64,000 nt of DNA from Zeus faber (taxonomy: Eukaryota; Chordata; Actinopteri; Zeiformes; Zeidae), in assembly GCA_960531495.1 (NCBI GenBank), contig OY482852.1, positions 26,704,621-26,768,620 on the forward strand, written 5' to 3'. This document shows, one piece after another, positions 14,548-28,000 of the stretch. Under the pieces are notes generated by a model. It saw nothing but the letters and a program-made list of their open reading frames with translations, searched no databases and had not been told where the DNA came from. Within the stretch, counting starts at the first letter, position 1, and the number at the start of each line of letters is the position of its first letter. The translations under genes were made by a program, and so were the position numbers.

Positions 14548-14624
<77 letters not shown>
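14548..14624 (+). repeat. GT dinucleotide microsatellite
   Basis: An almost pure (GT)n run of about 77 bases, followed by a second shorter GT run at 14765-14794. Confidence 0.95.
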
Positions 14625-14626
<2 letters not shown>

Positions 14627-14917
14627 GCGTGTCCTGTATGAGTATGTATACAGAAAGCGGCGAGGTGGGGGTGTACAATGTTTACAGAAGATATTAATTA
14701 GCCGAATCAGATTCTATTCTTATATATATATTTCCTGTCATATTTCATGATTTTACACGCGCCTGTGTGTGTGTGTGTGTGGGTGTGTGTGTGTCAGCGG
14801 TGGGCACTGAATCACCAACTGAATGTCGGCCAGGGTAAGGGTGTGTTTTGTTCCCAGGCAGAAGTCAAGTCTCTGCTGTGGGAATGGGCTTGAATCAAAG
14901 AAATGGGATGAACTTTA

Positions 14918-15038
14918 AACACACACACATGTACATGCACACGCATTCACACACGCACACATGCACGCACACACACACACACACACACACAAACAAATAT
15001 CAACACGTCAATCAATCAATGTGTGTCTGTGTGTGTGT

Positions 15039-15090
<52 letters not shown>

Positions 15091-15093
15091 ATT
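14918..15093. repeat. CA array followed by GT array (inverted pair)
   Basis: A compound CA/CG array (about 14920-14992) is followed, after a spacer of about 30 bases containing ATCAATCAAT, by a GT array (about 15018-15090). The two arrays are complementary, so the segment can fold into a long imperfect hairpin. Confidence 0.85.
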
Positions 15094-15319
15094 TGCGTGC
15101 GTGCGTAGGGGAAGGGAAGAAAAGAGGAGAAGGACTTAAAAAACAATGGCTTACAAAACCACCCGTGACGCTCACGCTCACGCGAAACGGACGCCGGGCC
15201 ATTTACGACTGCCGTCAACGGCGGACTGAAGGCGATGTGTGCAATGTGGGCAATCGACAAGAACTCCGCCTGGTCCACGGCGTTGCGTAACCTCAGTGAG
15301 GTGACGGCAGACGTGATCA

Positions 15320-15321
<2 letters not shown>

Positions 15322-15361
<40 letters not shown>
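15322..15361 (+). repeat. GA microsatellite
   Basis: Twenty or so GA units. A shorter GA run lies at about 16109-16133. Confidence 0.9.
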
Positions 15362-15366
<5 letters not shown>

Positions 15367-16224
15367 CTACCTTCAAAAAGACAAACAATTGTATCTCTCG
15401 GAGCATCTCGAGCAGAGGCAGCGTGCTCGGGCTTTCGAGGCTGCAGGCTGTGTTTTGCAGGTCTGATGGGAGGGTGTTCTGTTTCCAAACTGGAAGTGGC
15501 CATAGCGGCGCGCCCAGGACGCCTTTTGCCTTGTTATCGTCGGGGAGGGGTTTAATCACCAAGCACCCAGGAACACTTTGGGGGTCGGGCCAGGCAATTG
15601 ACCGCCAAAGGTCTTTCAAAGCAGGAGATGGAAAAGTCAGTTGCTCATGGGTTGCCTGGCGAGGGGACATTTACCTCCAGAAAGTATGCACGGGTCTCAG
15701 GTTGTATTCTCTGGAGACAAAGCGCCCGGTGAGGTGCAGGCGCCCCGTAATGAAATGATCTTCATGGTCATTCCAAGATGTGAAGTGAGGTTTTACAGTG
15801 GCCTTCGTTGTTGAATCACACCCCACCTACCATCGCAAGGCCTGTAGGAAATCATACTTTGTGTATACGTTATTGCCAAAGGATTTTGAAGCCACATATG
15901 ATGTATTTCATTTTTGCTTGTATATACAGCATAAACATGTACACACACGTACCCGCCCCCTTACATGTACACACACTGTACATGCAGCCTGTATACCGCA
16001 TACAGACATACGGGATATGCCTACATGCATACGTACACAAAACGACAAATCAAAAAGGGAATAAGTATTTCCTGACACAAGTGTTTCTGAGTGGGTCTAC
16101 ACTTTTGAGTGGAATGAGAGAGAGAGAGAGAGTGAGAGAAACAACTCAATTCGGACGAGGAATCCAGCGGCCGTCTCATGGGCCGAGAGATCTTTAAAGA
16201 AAAGGAGTAAAGATTACAAAAACA

Positions 16225-16226
<2 letters not shown>

Positions 16227-16275
<49 letters not shown>
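16227..16275 (+). repeat. AT dinucleotide microsatellite
   Basis: A pure (AT)n run of about 49 bases, self-complementary and able to extrude as a cruciform. Confidence 0.95.
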
Positions 16276-16278
<3 letters not shown>

Positions 16279-17366
16279 GCCCTGTAAATAAGAAATGAAT
16301 TGCGCCGCTATTGACCCCATCTCTTTTCAAATAAATGAAGGTTATTATGCAGTCTGAAGGCAGTTTCCTCCGTAAGAAGTCATTGCTCGCTGTATCCCTC
16401 TGCCTGGCGGCTAGTCCAGTCCTTTCGTTGCCATAGGGACCCATAAAGGTTATAGATATGATCAATAAAGCCATTCATTATTGGTCATGACAAGGCTTGT
16501 GTTTGGGGATTGCATAAAGACGATAAACGATAAATGAAACATTTGGACGGCGGCCAGCTTGGGCTTGTGGCAGCAGGGTGGGAGTGGAGGGCAATGAGGG
16601 GGAACAAAGGACTTTTTCATTTTAGTTGAGAATGATACGTTCAGGGCTGGAGAGGACGTGACGTGCTGGTCGGAGCCTTTCGAGGAGACGGTTCTGCGGG
16701 CAACGCTGCTGTACAACACTCCCCTCTATCGACCGCTTCAGACATTACCTCTTAAAACAAAGCGTGTGACACGGTTTTGTGAGGTTTTTTTTTAATATGA
16801 AGTCATAAGAATTGTGATATTAATAACAATAAGAACGAGAGGTCTAATCATATTCATAACTGTTTCAGGCCATTCATCTGAGTCTAAATTCAAGCGTTGA
16901 TTATTTTGATTATACTGATGATTTCACTGATTATTTAGTCTATTTTAAGTGATACTGTCAGAGTGGAGATCCAGACAAGTAAAGAACTATAATATAGTAT
17001 TTAAGTATAATATTGTATATAAGTATAATATTGTATATAAGTATAACATAGTATTTAAGTATACAAGCAATGAGCAGGTCATATACATCAGTCACCCAAC
17101 ACGGTATATGTTATATTGTTATAATCACTTCGTTTCCCACCCTGGTGCACACCATCTATGTACGTACAGATTTGATATGTATATAAAGTACATATTATTG
17201 AAAACTTTCTGGAAAAAAAAAAATCAATGACTTAATGATACAGGGCGTTATTGTTTATAGTTACAGTACAGCCAAACTAAAACGTAAGTATTGCATTGTT
17301 GAATTTACCAACTGTATTTGTTGAATATTGCCAACACCAACTTATATCAATGGTCAAAAGGTGACG

Positions 17367-17438
17367 TTCCCTGACCGGGAATCGAACCCGGGCCGCGGCG
17401 GTGAGAGCGCCGAATCCTAACCACTAGACCACCAGGGA
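17367..17438 (-). tRNA. tRNA-Glu (CTC anticodon)
   Basis: Read on the - strand, this 72-nt sequence starts TCCCTGGTGGTCTAGTGG and ends GTCAGGGAA without an encoded CCA. It has a 7-bp acceptor stem closed by a G-U pair, an A box in the D arm (TAGTGGTTAGG), a B box in the T arm (GGTTCGATTCC) and the anticodon loop CGCTCTCACC with CTC. From memory it matches the standard vertebrate tRNA-Glu(CTC). A TTTT Pol III terminator on the - strand (AAAA at 17355-17358) follows eight bases after the 3' end. No intron is present. It is divergent from ice1, whose start codon lies about 415 bp away. Confidence 0.97.
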
Positions 17439-17852
17439 AGCTATCGGGGCTGAGGTCCCTCCCAGTATGACGCCTGTATGTCGTTTCGTAAGCGAAAAGT
17501 GATGTTAGCCGGAGATGCCTGATTGAAATGTTTTTTGTTTTTTTTTTCTCATTACAGAGCTGCGTGGAGCCGAGCATATAATAACGAAAAAAAAAAAAGA
17601 AGTAAAAATCCTCGGTGTCCAAATGCATGTTAGAGGTCGGGACCGGTTCATGCGTCAGCCCGCGTCAAATATATTCGCGTTTTTCTTACCGGCATTTTTA
17701 TAGGCGACTCCGTCGGGGTCCACGCGCGGGTCCTAAGTCAACGTGGGAGACGCGAAATGCGAAGTTGTTGTGGCTCATTGCGTCGGATTTGAAGACGTCG
17801 CTCGAGTTCCAGGAACCGTGAGTGACCGCGGGGTCAGTCCGCGGCTCCTACC

Positions 17853-18108
17853 ATGATGCCCGGGGAGAACCAGCTCAAAACCGGCCGCACAGCAAGCGAA
17901 GCTCCTGCCGGAAACTGCCACAACTGCTCTGTTCTGCACGGGGTGAGTTTACCTGGGTCTTAGCGAAGAACCTGCGGTACATCGTGCAGGGAAAAGTAAT
18001 AGATGTCCGCACTTCGTCTTTTTTCTTGGCCTCGAGTCCGTTTTGAATACTAAAACTGGTTGAATAAGTCAAAAGCGGGTTTAATTCATCAGCCTTTAAT
18101 TCATCTCC

Positions 18109-18159
<51 letters not shown>

Positions 18160-19031
18160 TATTGTAAGTGCAATAGAATCGTCATAATAACGTTGTGATA
18201 GCTTTAGACGGTGTAATAACTTAGTAATGACATTGTAATAATTTCGACTGTTGATACACGTTGTAATAATTGAGTGCTGCTTGTTATCCTTTCCCCTTAC
18301 AGAATATCACAGCAGAATTATTTACAGCAGACCCACAGCCAACGCTAGCAAGCACGCTGCCATAGCCTTTGACGTTTATCCTGTGCATAGACTCAATATT
18401 CTTGGGGGGGGGGTTTTAAGCAATTAAGCAATTCTTTTTGCCAATTGTCTGTTCAAAGATGCACCAAAATTCCTTATTTACGAGAACGTTCAAACCAAAC
18501 GATTGGGATTCTGACAGTTTGCATTCTCTCCATGTTGTGACAGAGCTTAAACGAATATGTGACCTCCCTCCTGATGCTGAAGCAGAAGATTGCGGACTCA
18601 GAGTAAGGTTAAGCTGGTTTACATACACTGTTGGTAGTAGTAGTAATAAGTTTGTATTCGGTCTACCTTTCATCGAGCATGACATTAGGCGACTTCTCGT
18701 TGAAGTGCAAGTGACAGTTAAGCTCCAATATAACCCCGATGTAGGTCCTCTACATTGGTACAACCAGGAGGCTACATTGGGGTTTTATTGGTTTTATTGC
18801 TCTAAGGTAAATAAACACATCTGGAAGAAGATTGTACTTCTGCAAGATGAACAATAATTGTTCCCATAGTCCTGTAAACAAACCTCTGGCACGGGCCAGT
18901 GTCCTGCGTAATGCCGGTAATTAAATTGTTGTATATAAATTGTTTTGATTAAATTATTTTATTTTAAGAGTTATTGTTTTTTTATTGAAATTGTCAAATT
19001 CATTTGAGCAGAATGTGTTTACAATATACAG

Positions 19032-19063
<32 letters not shown>

Positions 19064-22000
19064 ATAATCCTTCTTTCACCCCACTGCAGTAACCTGCTGA
19101 GTGAGTATCAAGAGAAGTGTGATGATATCCTTTTCTGACATGACTTAACTCTTGCGGTGATTTCTGGTCAACATCTGACTGAAAGCAAATCCTAAACTTG
19201 TGGTGCAGTTTGTTGTTGTTAGAAAAATGGTCTATTGTTGTGTTCCTTGACAGTTTATTACAGCTTCATAGATCACAAAGGTATGTATATGTATTTTTAT
19301 CTTTTGACTCTCAGATACAGTGTGTTTTCTATTTGATTCTTATCCATTGCATAGAAACTACGGTATTTCCACCACGGTTCTTAACAGGTCCTTGAGGTGC
19401 TTGAATTTGGTTTTGTTATTCAAATTGTAACATCATAAAAATTTTCCATAGTCCCTTTTACGACATAGATGATGCCAAGGTACATTTAATCCAGGGTGGT
19501 TGGAAATATACACGTTTAATGGTTCAAGTTCAAGAGATTATTTGTCAAATACATATACATACGGTCATACATATATGCAGTGAAATGTCAATGGTAGATG
19601 ATAATGAGATTAATAATGGATATATAGATAGGCTAAGATTATTATACATTAGTTAGTTAATAAAGATCACATTTAATTCTATATTTATTTGTTTTGCGTG
19701 AAGTCCTTGAAAATGAAACAAATAGTGCTTAAAAAAAGTACTTAAGTCCTTGAATTTAATTTTGTAATGCCAGAATGAACCTTGATTCACTCAGTTGAGG
19801 ACAGTTTTTGTTCCGTTTTGCAGTGAAACTATGAAGCTCCAGGGACAATTGGAAGAGCAGCAGTCACAACTCCTTTCTCTTGAAAAGGACAAATTACATC
19901 ATCAATCTGTGCAGGAGGAACTGGATGAAAAGAAGGTAGAAATATTTCTCATCTCACAGCACACACCACTAGGGATATGCATTTAACCAGATTTCCTTCT
20001 TTCCTCTATCTGTTTCCCTTTTTTTTATTGAACCCCTCAATCTTCCTTTTTTATATAGAAGTCTCTGAGGGCTTATGTGCAAATGTCTGAAGAGATGGAA
20101 AAAGTGACAAAGAACAACATCCAAATGACGACAGAGTATAACAAACAATATCTTCATAAAAGACATCTTTGTGCATGTTGTGTTATGTCCGTTGCAAAAT
20201 CTTAACTGCTGTGATTCTTGTCCACAGGTGTAGGAAACTGAAAGAACAGCTTTATAAGATAGAAGGTGTGGTGCATGTGTATATATACATATATCACACA
20301 CACATTATTTTCTTAATCATGTCAACTAACCCTAATATTCCAATTTTGTGCTTCTGATTTGTGTCATGTTTATTTTCAATGCACAGAAATTAAGGAAAAA
20401 CAGAATCTAGAGAATTTACAGCTGAAGAGAGAAAAGGCCTCAGTTGAAAATGACTTGCTGAAAACGCAGGTAAGTTAAAAATAAATAAATGGAGGCTCAA
20501 ATTGGCTTAATAACAGACTTAACCCTCTGTTTCCTAACGGCCTTTATCTTTATCTAATGCATATCACCTATCTGGACTGATCTAAACAACCAGCCTTATG
20601 TCTCACACTTTTTCCAGGCGTCTTTGAAGACATCTCAGGCATTGGCCGATAAAGTTGAAGAAATGAGAGAGGAGAATGTCAAGACAACAAGCATGTAAGT
20701 GCCATTTTGTGAAATTCACTTTGCAGATGAGGAAATGTCAACAAACTGCTGTGGTACCCTTAGTGGTGCACAGAGGAATTTCAAGGCAGCGAGAGAAAAT
20801 GAAAGGAAAAAGATATTTGGCCTTTAATATATATCTTAAGCAGGGAGAGAAAGGGATTGTTATTTTCGTTAGTTAATTGAAAATGGTACAATTTGTTCAT
20901 GTTTTCATTTGTTTTCATTATTTATTTTTTTTTCATTGGTTATGCACCCTTCTGTCCCTGTTTGCCTGTATTAATAAGCAATTAAAAAGCAAATCAATGT
21001 GGGTGCTCGACCCACATTTACTATAAACTAAGGTGTACACAATATGACCATTTTTTGGGAGGGCGTCAAGTCCTTGAAATCCGAGGAAGGGGGGCTCTGC
21101 AAAAGTTTAAATACCACTGCTGTAGGGGCTGAGATGTGGGCATGGTTCTTTTGCCTTACAGTACAGTTTTTCAAAGTATTACATGATGGAGAATCTGTGA
21201 ATTCAGCTTTAAAGTGGCTCTTTATTTATTAACTGTAATGGTAAATATTGTAATTATTTGGGATGATATATTACATTGCACAGCACTCCCCTGTATTTTC
21301 AAATATTATCTACTTTTACTATTCACTTTATGTCAATAGGAACTTTCTTCATGGTTGTCAGTGATTCATTTCTCACCGTTTGTGTCTGCTGCATTGTTCA
21401 GGGCTCAACACTAACTTTTAAAAGTGGTTGCCAGGCTGGCAACTGGGCATCAGCTTTTGGTTGCCGAAATTGAAAATATGGTTGCTATTTTTAGTCACCT
21501 TATATTTTCAGTAATTAAGATTCCGCATCTTTCCATTTATAAGTAGCTTTCCACCATTATTAATGCTTTCTGTCTACAAAGATAAGAACTGTTTATTGTA
21601 TTCTTACAGCTATATGTTGACAAATTTGACCAAATTGACTAGAAAAATGACTGAAACTAAAGACATTTTCTCTATAGTTTTTTTTTTTTTTTACTTAGTT
21701 TTAGTTCGTTTTCTAAGTACACAATATAGTTTCAATTTGTTTTCATTTTTTATTTTCTGTCTAGTGTTAACAAATGTTTTTTCACAGCTAGTGTCCGGTG
21801 GACGGTGTCCACGTCTAACGCAATATAGAACAAGTCTACTAGTTAATCGATCATGAATGGCGTCCTTCTCTGGTACGGATAAAAAAAAAATATGCTAAAA
21901 CGGGTCCCTTCTCCCCCTAAAAAACAAACTCTTCAGAATAGTTTGGGCGATTCACACAAGTCACCCAAATTCACATTAAAAAAAGCGAGTTTGCATCCCC

Positions 22001-25000
22001 GACTGTAATAACCTTGCTCTACTGCCGTCCACAGGTGCCTTGTGCACGTGAATAATTCTGGTTCAGGCTGCAACAGCCATATTTAAATATCGCAAAATGC
22101 AACAAAAATATTTATTTTGGCGTGCAGGTTTTGTGGTTTGCTGTCCCTATTTTTTTAATGTTAAAAAGTTGCCAAAGAGGGCAACCAGAAGCCACAAAAT
22201 GTCTGACAGTTGACTTGATCTGGTTGCCGAGGGTAACAGTCACTGTCGAGCCCTGTTATTCATCATTCTTTTTGTCTGAAAACAATTTAAAATACATACA
22301 TATGTGCTTTCTGTTACCATCTCCTCCAACAGAAAGAACAACATTGAAAAGCAAGTTGGCCTGTTGGAAAGTAGGTATTGAAAGTTTGCACACAAAAAAT
22401 GATCAATAAACTTACATCAGTATTTCTTGGGCGGAACCAACCTGATGCCCCAATTGTTCTTAATTTTCTCCTCTTCAGAGTCCAATCACAGGCAGTGTCA
22501 TCAAATATCCCAACTAACAAGAGAGAAGATTTTACTAGAGCGGAACGTGAACGATCTCCGGGTACTGTAGTGACTTATGCTACCTCACTAAACAAAAGTT
22601 GTTGCAAAACATTTCGAAGAAGTCACTTTTTGAATCACTAAATTATTTAAATCCTCTTTGTATTCTAGATCAGATTGATGGGATTGGAGAGAGAAAGAAA
22701 TAAAGGTAAGAGTTTGCATATATAATTGAATGCACTGCACTGAAACAAATGCTTTACTGTGCTTAGACCAAAACGTGGTCTCTACAAAAAGGACACTGTG
22801 CAGAAGTTGGTAAAGGAACAAGCAATCCATACATTTAAGTAAAACATGATTTTAGGCATTACAGTATGCTTTTTTTCTAGATGACTTTATACAAACTTAC
22901 CTACACGTTCTGCATTTTTCCAGAATTTAGGAGTGCATCAACCCAAGCAAGTACACCAGAGCAGCCCAAAATAGACAAAGGTTTGTAGATTGCTTGACTT
23001 GTTTTGTTTCATGAACTATATTAAATGGATACATTTTATTTTCTAATCGTTTAGTTATGAAATTGGGAGTGCATTCCGTTGATACTTCGTTGTGTTTTCA
23101 CAGAAAAGTTCCGGAGTATTCTAGAGAAATTGTGGGCATGTGTGGAACCTCAGGCGTTGAATTCAGAAAACATGTTACACTTACCTGGTAAACTACCATT
23201 CATACTCCATATTTATAGCAGTTTGAGTGAGATTGAGAAGAATTGGGAATATGACATATATAAAACAAATCTCCTTTGACGTTTCCTATTTTTGCAGAGA
23301 CCAAGTCCAAGCAGACGTGTCTGTCTTCACCAGGAGTGCGTGCTCAGCTTGCCATGTGTGAGCGGTCCCAGAAGTCTCCCCAGCGAGTGTGTGAACCCCA
23401 CCATTCCCTCACGCACCCCCAAGCCACCGTCTCACCATTGAAGTCCACGCCGGCTCTGCTGCAAGCCATCAAGTGTCAAGCGTCCCCCCGTGGCGCAGGG
23501 CCCAAAAAGCAGAAGAGCACTCCTCTCAAGGGAGAACAGAGTTCAAAGGACGATGTCAAAGAGGAGGCACCCACTGTTGCTGAAAGAACATTGGGTGATC
23601 TGGGATACGAGAGGACCGAGGGGGATATTGGGGTTCTCAAAGCTATTGACGACATACTGGATTATTTTAAGCCTCCACCTCCATGCATTTCCCCCGTTCG
23701 AGATTTGGTAATAATCAAATAATTGTTTATAGACATGTGGTACTAAACGCTATAACCATTTAAAATAATTAATCCTCAGTTTTTCTTTCAGGACAATGAG
23801 GTGGACGATCCACAGGCAGAAATCGGTCAGAAGAAAGGACCTTCAGAAGCTGGTTTTCTCTCCCTGCTTCTTCAAGCAGATTGCACCTCATTACCAACAG
23901 CACCATCCACGTCAACCCTTTGCTCGATGTCTCCTGAAACAGCAGATGATCAGAAGGTTGACTCGCCAGTCAGGACTGAAGAGAACCTCGAAGAATCCAA
24001 GTTGCTTCATTGTCCAGATGTTCTTCAGCCGTCAACAGAGAAAACTGCAGACTCTGCAGTGCAAAAGATGGAACACAGCACCGATGGCAATGACGCCCAG
24101 TCCTCTGAGGCACAATATTTGATGAGCACTACTGTGCTAGAATGGAAATTGAATGATGCAGGCAACACTGAACTCTGCAGTCAAGAGGAAATGCATGTTG
24201 ACCAACTGTTAGCAGATGTGCAGCTATCAGCGGCTTCGTGTCCTCTATCAGATGCCGTCCTCAGTCAGGGACCCTTATTAACCACTGATGTTGATGGGCC
24301 ACACTGCTCAGTAGAACCAAACGGTGTCTCTGTTGACATGGATATGGATGAATCCCTCCTCGGTACAACTGCGGATGCTGAAGGAATGTCTGAGCTGTCT
24401 AATCAACGGGAGCCGGAGCAAGACAAGTCATCAGAGGTCTTAAAGTTGGATGTAGTGGCAAAGACATTTGATTTAATTCCCGCTAATGTAGCAACCAGGG
24501 AAGGTGGCGAGTTACTCACAGGACATAACGGCACCATACAATTAGAGGTGGCACTCGAGGCACAGGCTGTTACTTTCACAACGCTCGATGGTTTCTCGCA
24601 GGGTCGTACGATTCCAAAGGTTGGAGATCATGTTTCGTTGACCCAAACTAGTCAGGATGCGAGTGGTTTGGTATGTGGAGAAAACGTTGCTGTAGAGTCG
24701 ATCTGCGGGGGAAAGGAGACCGACGTCCAAGACCCTGCGGAGCCATGTGGGGATTTAATTCATGAAACTCAAGCAATGAAAGAACTATCTTCTCCTGTAG
24801 CTCTAAATCGCAGTCTAGCAGCTGGAGTGCCTTCACATCACCTCACGTCTCCTGTGTTATCGATGGCAGATGCAGAACAAGAGCCTCTGCCTGTTAAGGA
24901 TACTCGTGATTCAAATGCGGACGCAGACTGTCTTTCCAAAAAGGCATTGAGCTGTGAAGCCCAAACTGAAGATGATGGCTCCTCTCTTCTTGACTCAGAA

Positions 25001-28000
25001 ACCACTATGCAGAACTTTAATTGCGATCAACCAGATGAAAGCAGACAATTAAGTCCTGTATGTCTTCTACCCACTGTGAAAATGCAACCTTTGAAACCCG
25101 ATGCACAATTGAAGTTGGTGACCAGTGTTTCATCTAATGTGATTAGTGAAAATCTCACAGTTCACCCTAAAACCGCAGAATGTGTGCCTAAGTCAACTAC
25201 GCCTGTTAATGTTGAAAAGCCATTTGTCAAAGAGTCGCCTTCCAGGGCGGTGGACTCTACCAACATACAGACAGTCAAACCTTGCATTAGCCTCACTGTT
25301 AGGGAAGACGCCTCACAAAAGCAAAGCCTTGCAAGCACATATACGTCAGTTAAACACGTTGACTCTGTGGTTGTGAAACCTCAAAGCTCAGAAATAATTG
25401 AAAAAGAGTCTTCCATAACCACCGATAACCAGAGTTCCTCTGAAACTCTGCAACCGGGGACGGTTTGCAGAGTCCGCTCTGAGCTGGGCCCCCCGCTTCC
25501 TCCTCTCTTGGCCCCTCTGAGCTCAACGCCTCCCAAGTTGGTCAAAGCGATCAATCCAAAGCAGGCCATTGGGAAACTGTCCTTCCCTTCTCCCATGAAA
25601 ACACCAACCCTTCCTACCACTCTGCTCCAGCGCCACACGGCATGTAAGGTCGTGCAGCAAAACTCGCCTTTGCACAACAGCCCTTCTCCTTCGAACGGCG
25701 CGCCCTCGTCACCGCTTCAATTTGGCTCGGCCACACCAAAGCATGCTGTTCCAGTTCCAGGTCGGCTTCCCTCAGCGACGGGGAATTCCTCCTCCAGTCC
25801 CTCCCAGGAGAACTCCATGAGGATTCTGGATACCATGTACCCCGAACTCTCCGCCCGCGCCCGGACGCTAAGCATCCTCAGAGGCAATGTCAGCCTTGCC
25901 GCGTGCTCGTCAGAAAATGGGGCAGCAGCAACCACGACCACTCTGAGTCAGATATCTGGCTTTAAAGCCATCAACTCCTCTGCAACGGCCTTCACCAAGA
26001 CTGAGCTCAGAGGGCAGAAGAGGCCTGCAACCCATGTGCCCCAACTCAAAAGTGCCAAATGCCTCAGGCTGGATAGCTGTTCGCGTAACCTCTTGCACAA
26101 GTCCATGCTGCCGTCTCCCTCGAGCAGTCCGATTGAGACCACCGCGCATCATGATTCGGTATCCGACGTGCTTCGAAAAGACTCCAACTCCGACTGCGTG
26201 GGAGGGGAAAGGCCAAACAAGAAAGAACTGATAGACAACTCTCTGGTGAAGATCGAGGCTCAATGTTTTGACCTGTTTCCTGTAATCAGAAGCCACCTGC
26301 ATGTGGGCAACCTGCCAAAAAAGCCAGTCTTGAGGGACGTGGAGAAGGAGGTCATCGCAGAGTTTCGTCAAAGCAACTGGGTTAGTTTGTGGGTCTGTTG
26401 TGCTGTTGTGATTGTGGTATCATAGTCGCAAATAGTCTTAAAGGAAAATGTATTTACTCCTATTCTCCACTCTTCCAGTTAATTGCTGATGATATGATTT
26501 CGACCATCTTAACCAAGCTGAAGACCGAGAAGGCGACGCTCAGTGAAGACCACATGCAGGCCCTATGCAGAGTGTACATAGGGATTTGTCGACAGAGGAG
26601 AGACTGGGAGAGGGCTCACATCCTGGCCTACAGCATCCTCAGAGAAGGTAAACGACAAACCTTATATTACTTGGATCGGGATGTGTCAAGTAAAGCCTGC
26701 TTCTCGTTTTGTTATCGATATGGTAAAACGGGTCTTCAGGTTGTTGAAAATGAGTTGTAATTATTCATGTAAAAATCCTTTTGAATAATCCATAGGGTGT
26801 ATAAATTTGCATTCTTAAAATAAGAAAAAATAATAGAAAAGTCTACCTTTCTCGTTTCTAATTAATAATCAAATTATTATAAAGGAGCCACTGCAGCGGA
26901 GCGTGGTCTGAGCAGAGGGTGAAAGCACGCCCCAAGAGGTAATAGCGGAGGGAACTAACAGCCCACTTGATTGCTAGACACTCTCCACTGCTGTACCTAG
27001 ACTCCCACTCTAAAAGCTTGCGGGTGAGGTACAGCACCGGCCGGTCAGGCCCCTCCACCTCCTAGGATCAGACCAAGCACAGCCCTCTATCTGACGCTAT
27101 CTCAGTCTGCAGACAGAAAGGGAGAGAGTAGTTAGGGTTATACAGCACTGGCTTCCCACAGAGAGCTGACTTTACCTTTGCAAACGCCTGCTGACACTTC
27201 TCTGACCACTGGACTGGATCCGGAGCGCCCTTTAAAGTTAAATCTGACAAGGGGCTGGTTAGCTCCGAAAGGTTGAGTACAAACCTCCTATAGTAGCCGG
27301 CCAGCCCCAAGGACTGCTTTACCTCCTTCTTGGTCATTGGTCTCAGCGTGTTCGAGACTGCAGTGCTTTTTTCAAGCTGGGGTCGGACCAGGCCTTCACC
27401 CAAGTGGTACCCCAGATACTGCACCTCCCTCTGTCGCACTGCACACTTTTTTGGGTTGGCGGTAAGCCCCACCCGCCTCAGGAACTCTAGCACTGCGCCC
27501 ACATGCTGCATATGCCCCTCCCAGGTGTCGCTGTGAATAATTACGTCATCTAGATAGGCCACGGCATATGCTACATGAGGACACAGGACATGGTCCATGA
27601 GTCTCTTAAAGGTGGCTGGGGCACCAAACAACGCGAACGGAGTGGAGAACGCCGACTTTGCCTTGAACTCCTCAGACAAAGGAATCTGCCAGTAGCCCTT
27701 GGTTAAATCCAGTGTCATGAAAAAAACAAGCCGTACCTAACTTGTCATGAAGTTCATCGACCCGGGGCATCAGGTAGGCATTGAACTTTGACACCGCGTT
27801 CACCTTTCCGTAGTCTACGCAGAACCGGACCGACCAGTCAGGCTTACCCACCAGCTGGGGGGTAAGCCTGCAAGCTTGCACGATCTTGCATTTATGTTCG
27901 GGCAGGCAATGCAGCCGAGAGCGCACTTTCACCCCCGGGGTGGTCTCCATGTGGTGGTGTCTGAGGGATGTAAGGCTTTGCATGGAGGAGAAAACCTCAG

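Larger units (their letters stand above)
13800..17366. other. Microsatellite-rich spacer between adamts16 and the tRNA/ice1
   Basis: No gene is supported. The interval carries at least eight simple repeats, listed separately, and an AT-rich stretch at about 16985-17065 made of three or four copies of a unit containing AAGTATAATATTGTAT. Open frames here reflect GA, GT or CA runs. Confidence 0.5.

Noticed and set aside
19116-19253. GT-AG reading of ice1 intron 3 (GTGTGA donor, CAG acceptor)
   Set aside because: It keeps the frame open but destroys the conserved EKCDEL motif. The AT-AC reading matches all U12 signals and the family sequence.
27068-27718. 216-codon reverse transcriptase frame as a host gene
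   Set aside because: It is part of a broken Ty3/Gypsy copy antisense to ice1.
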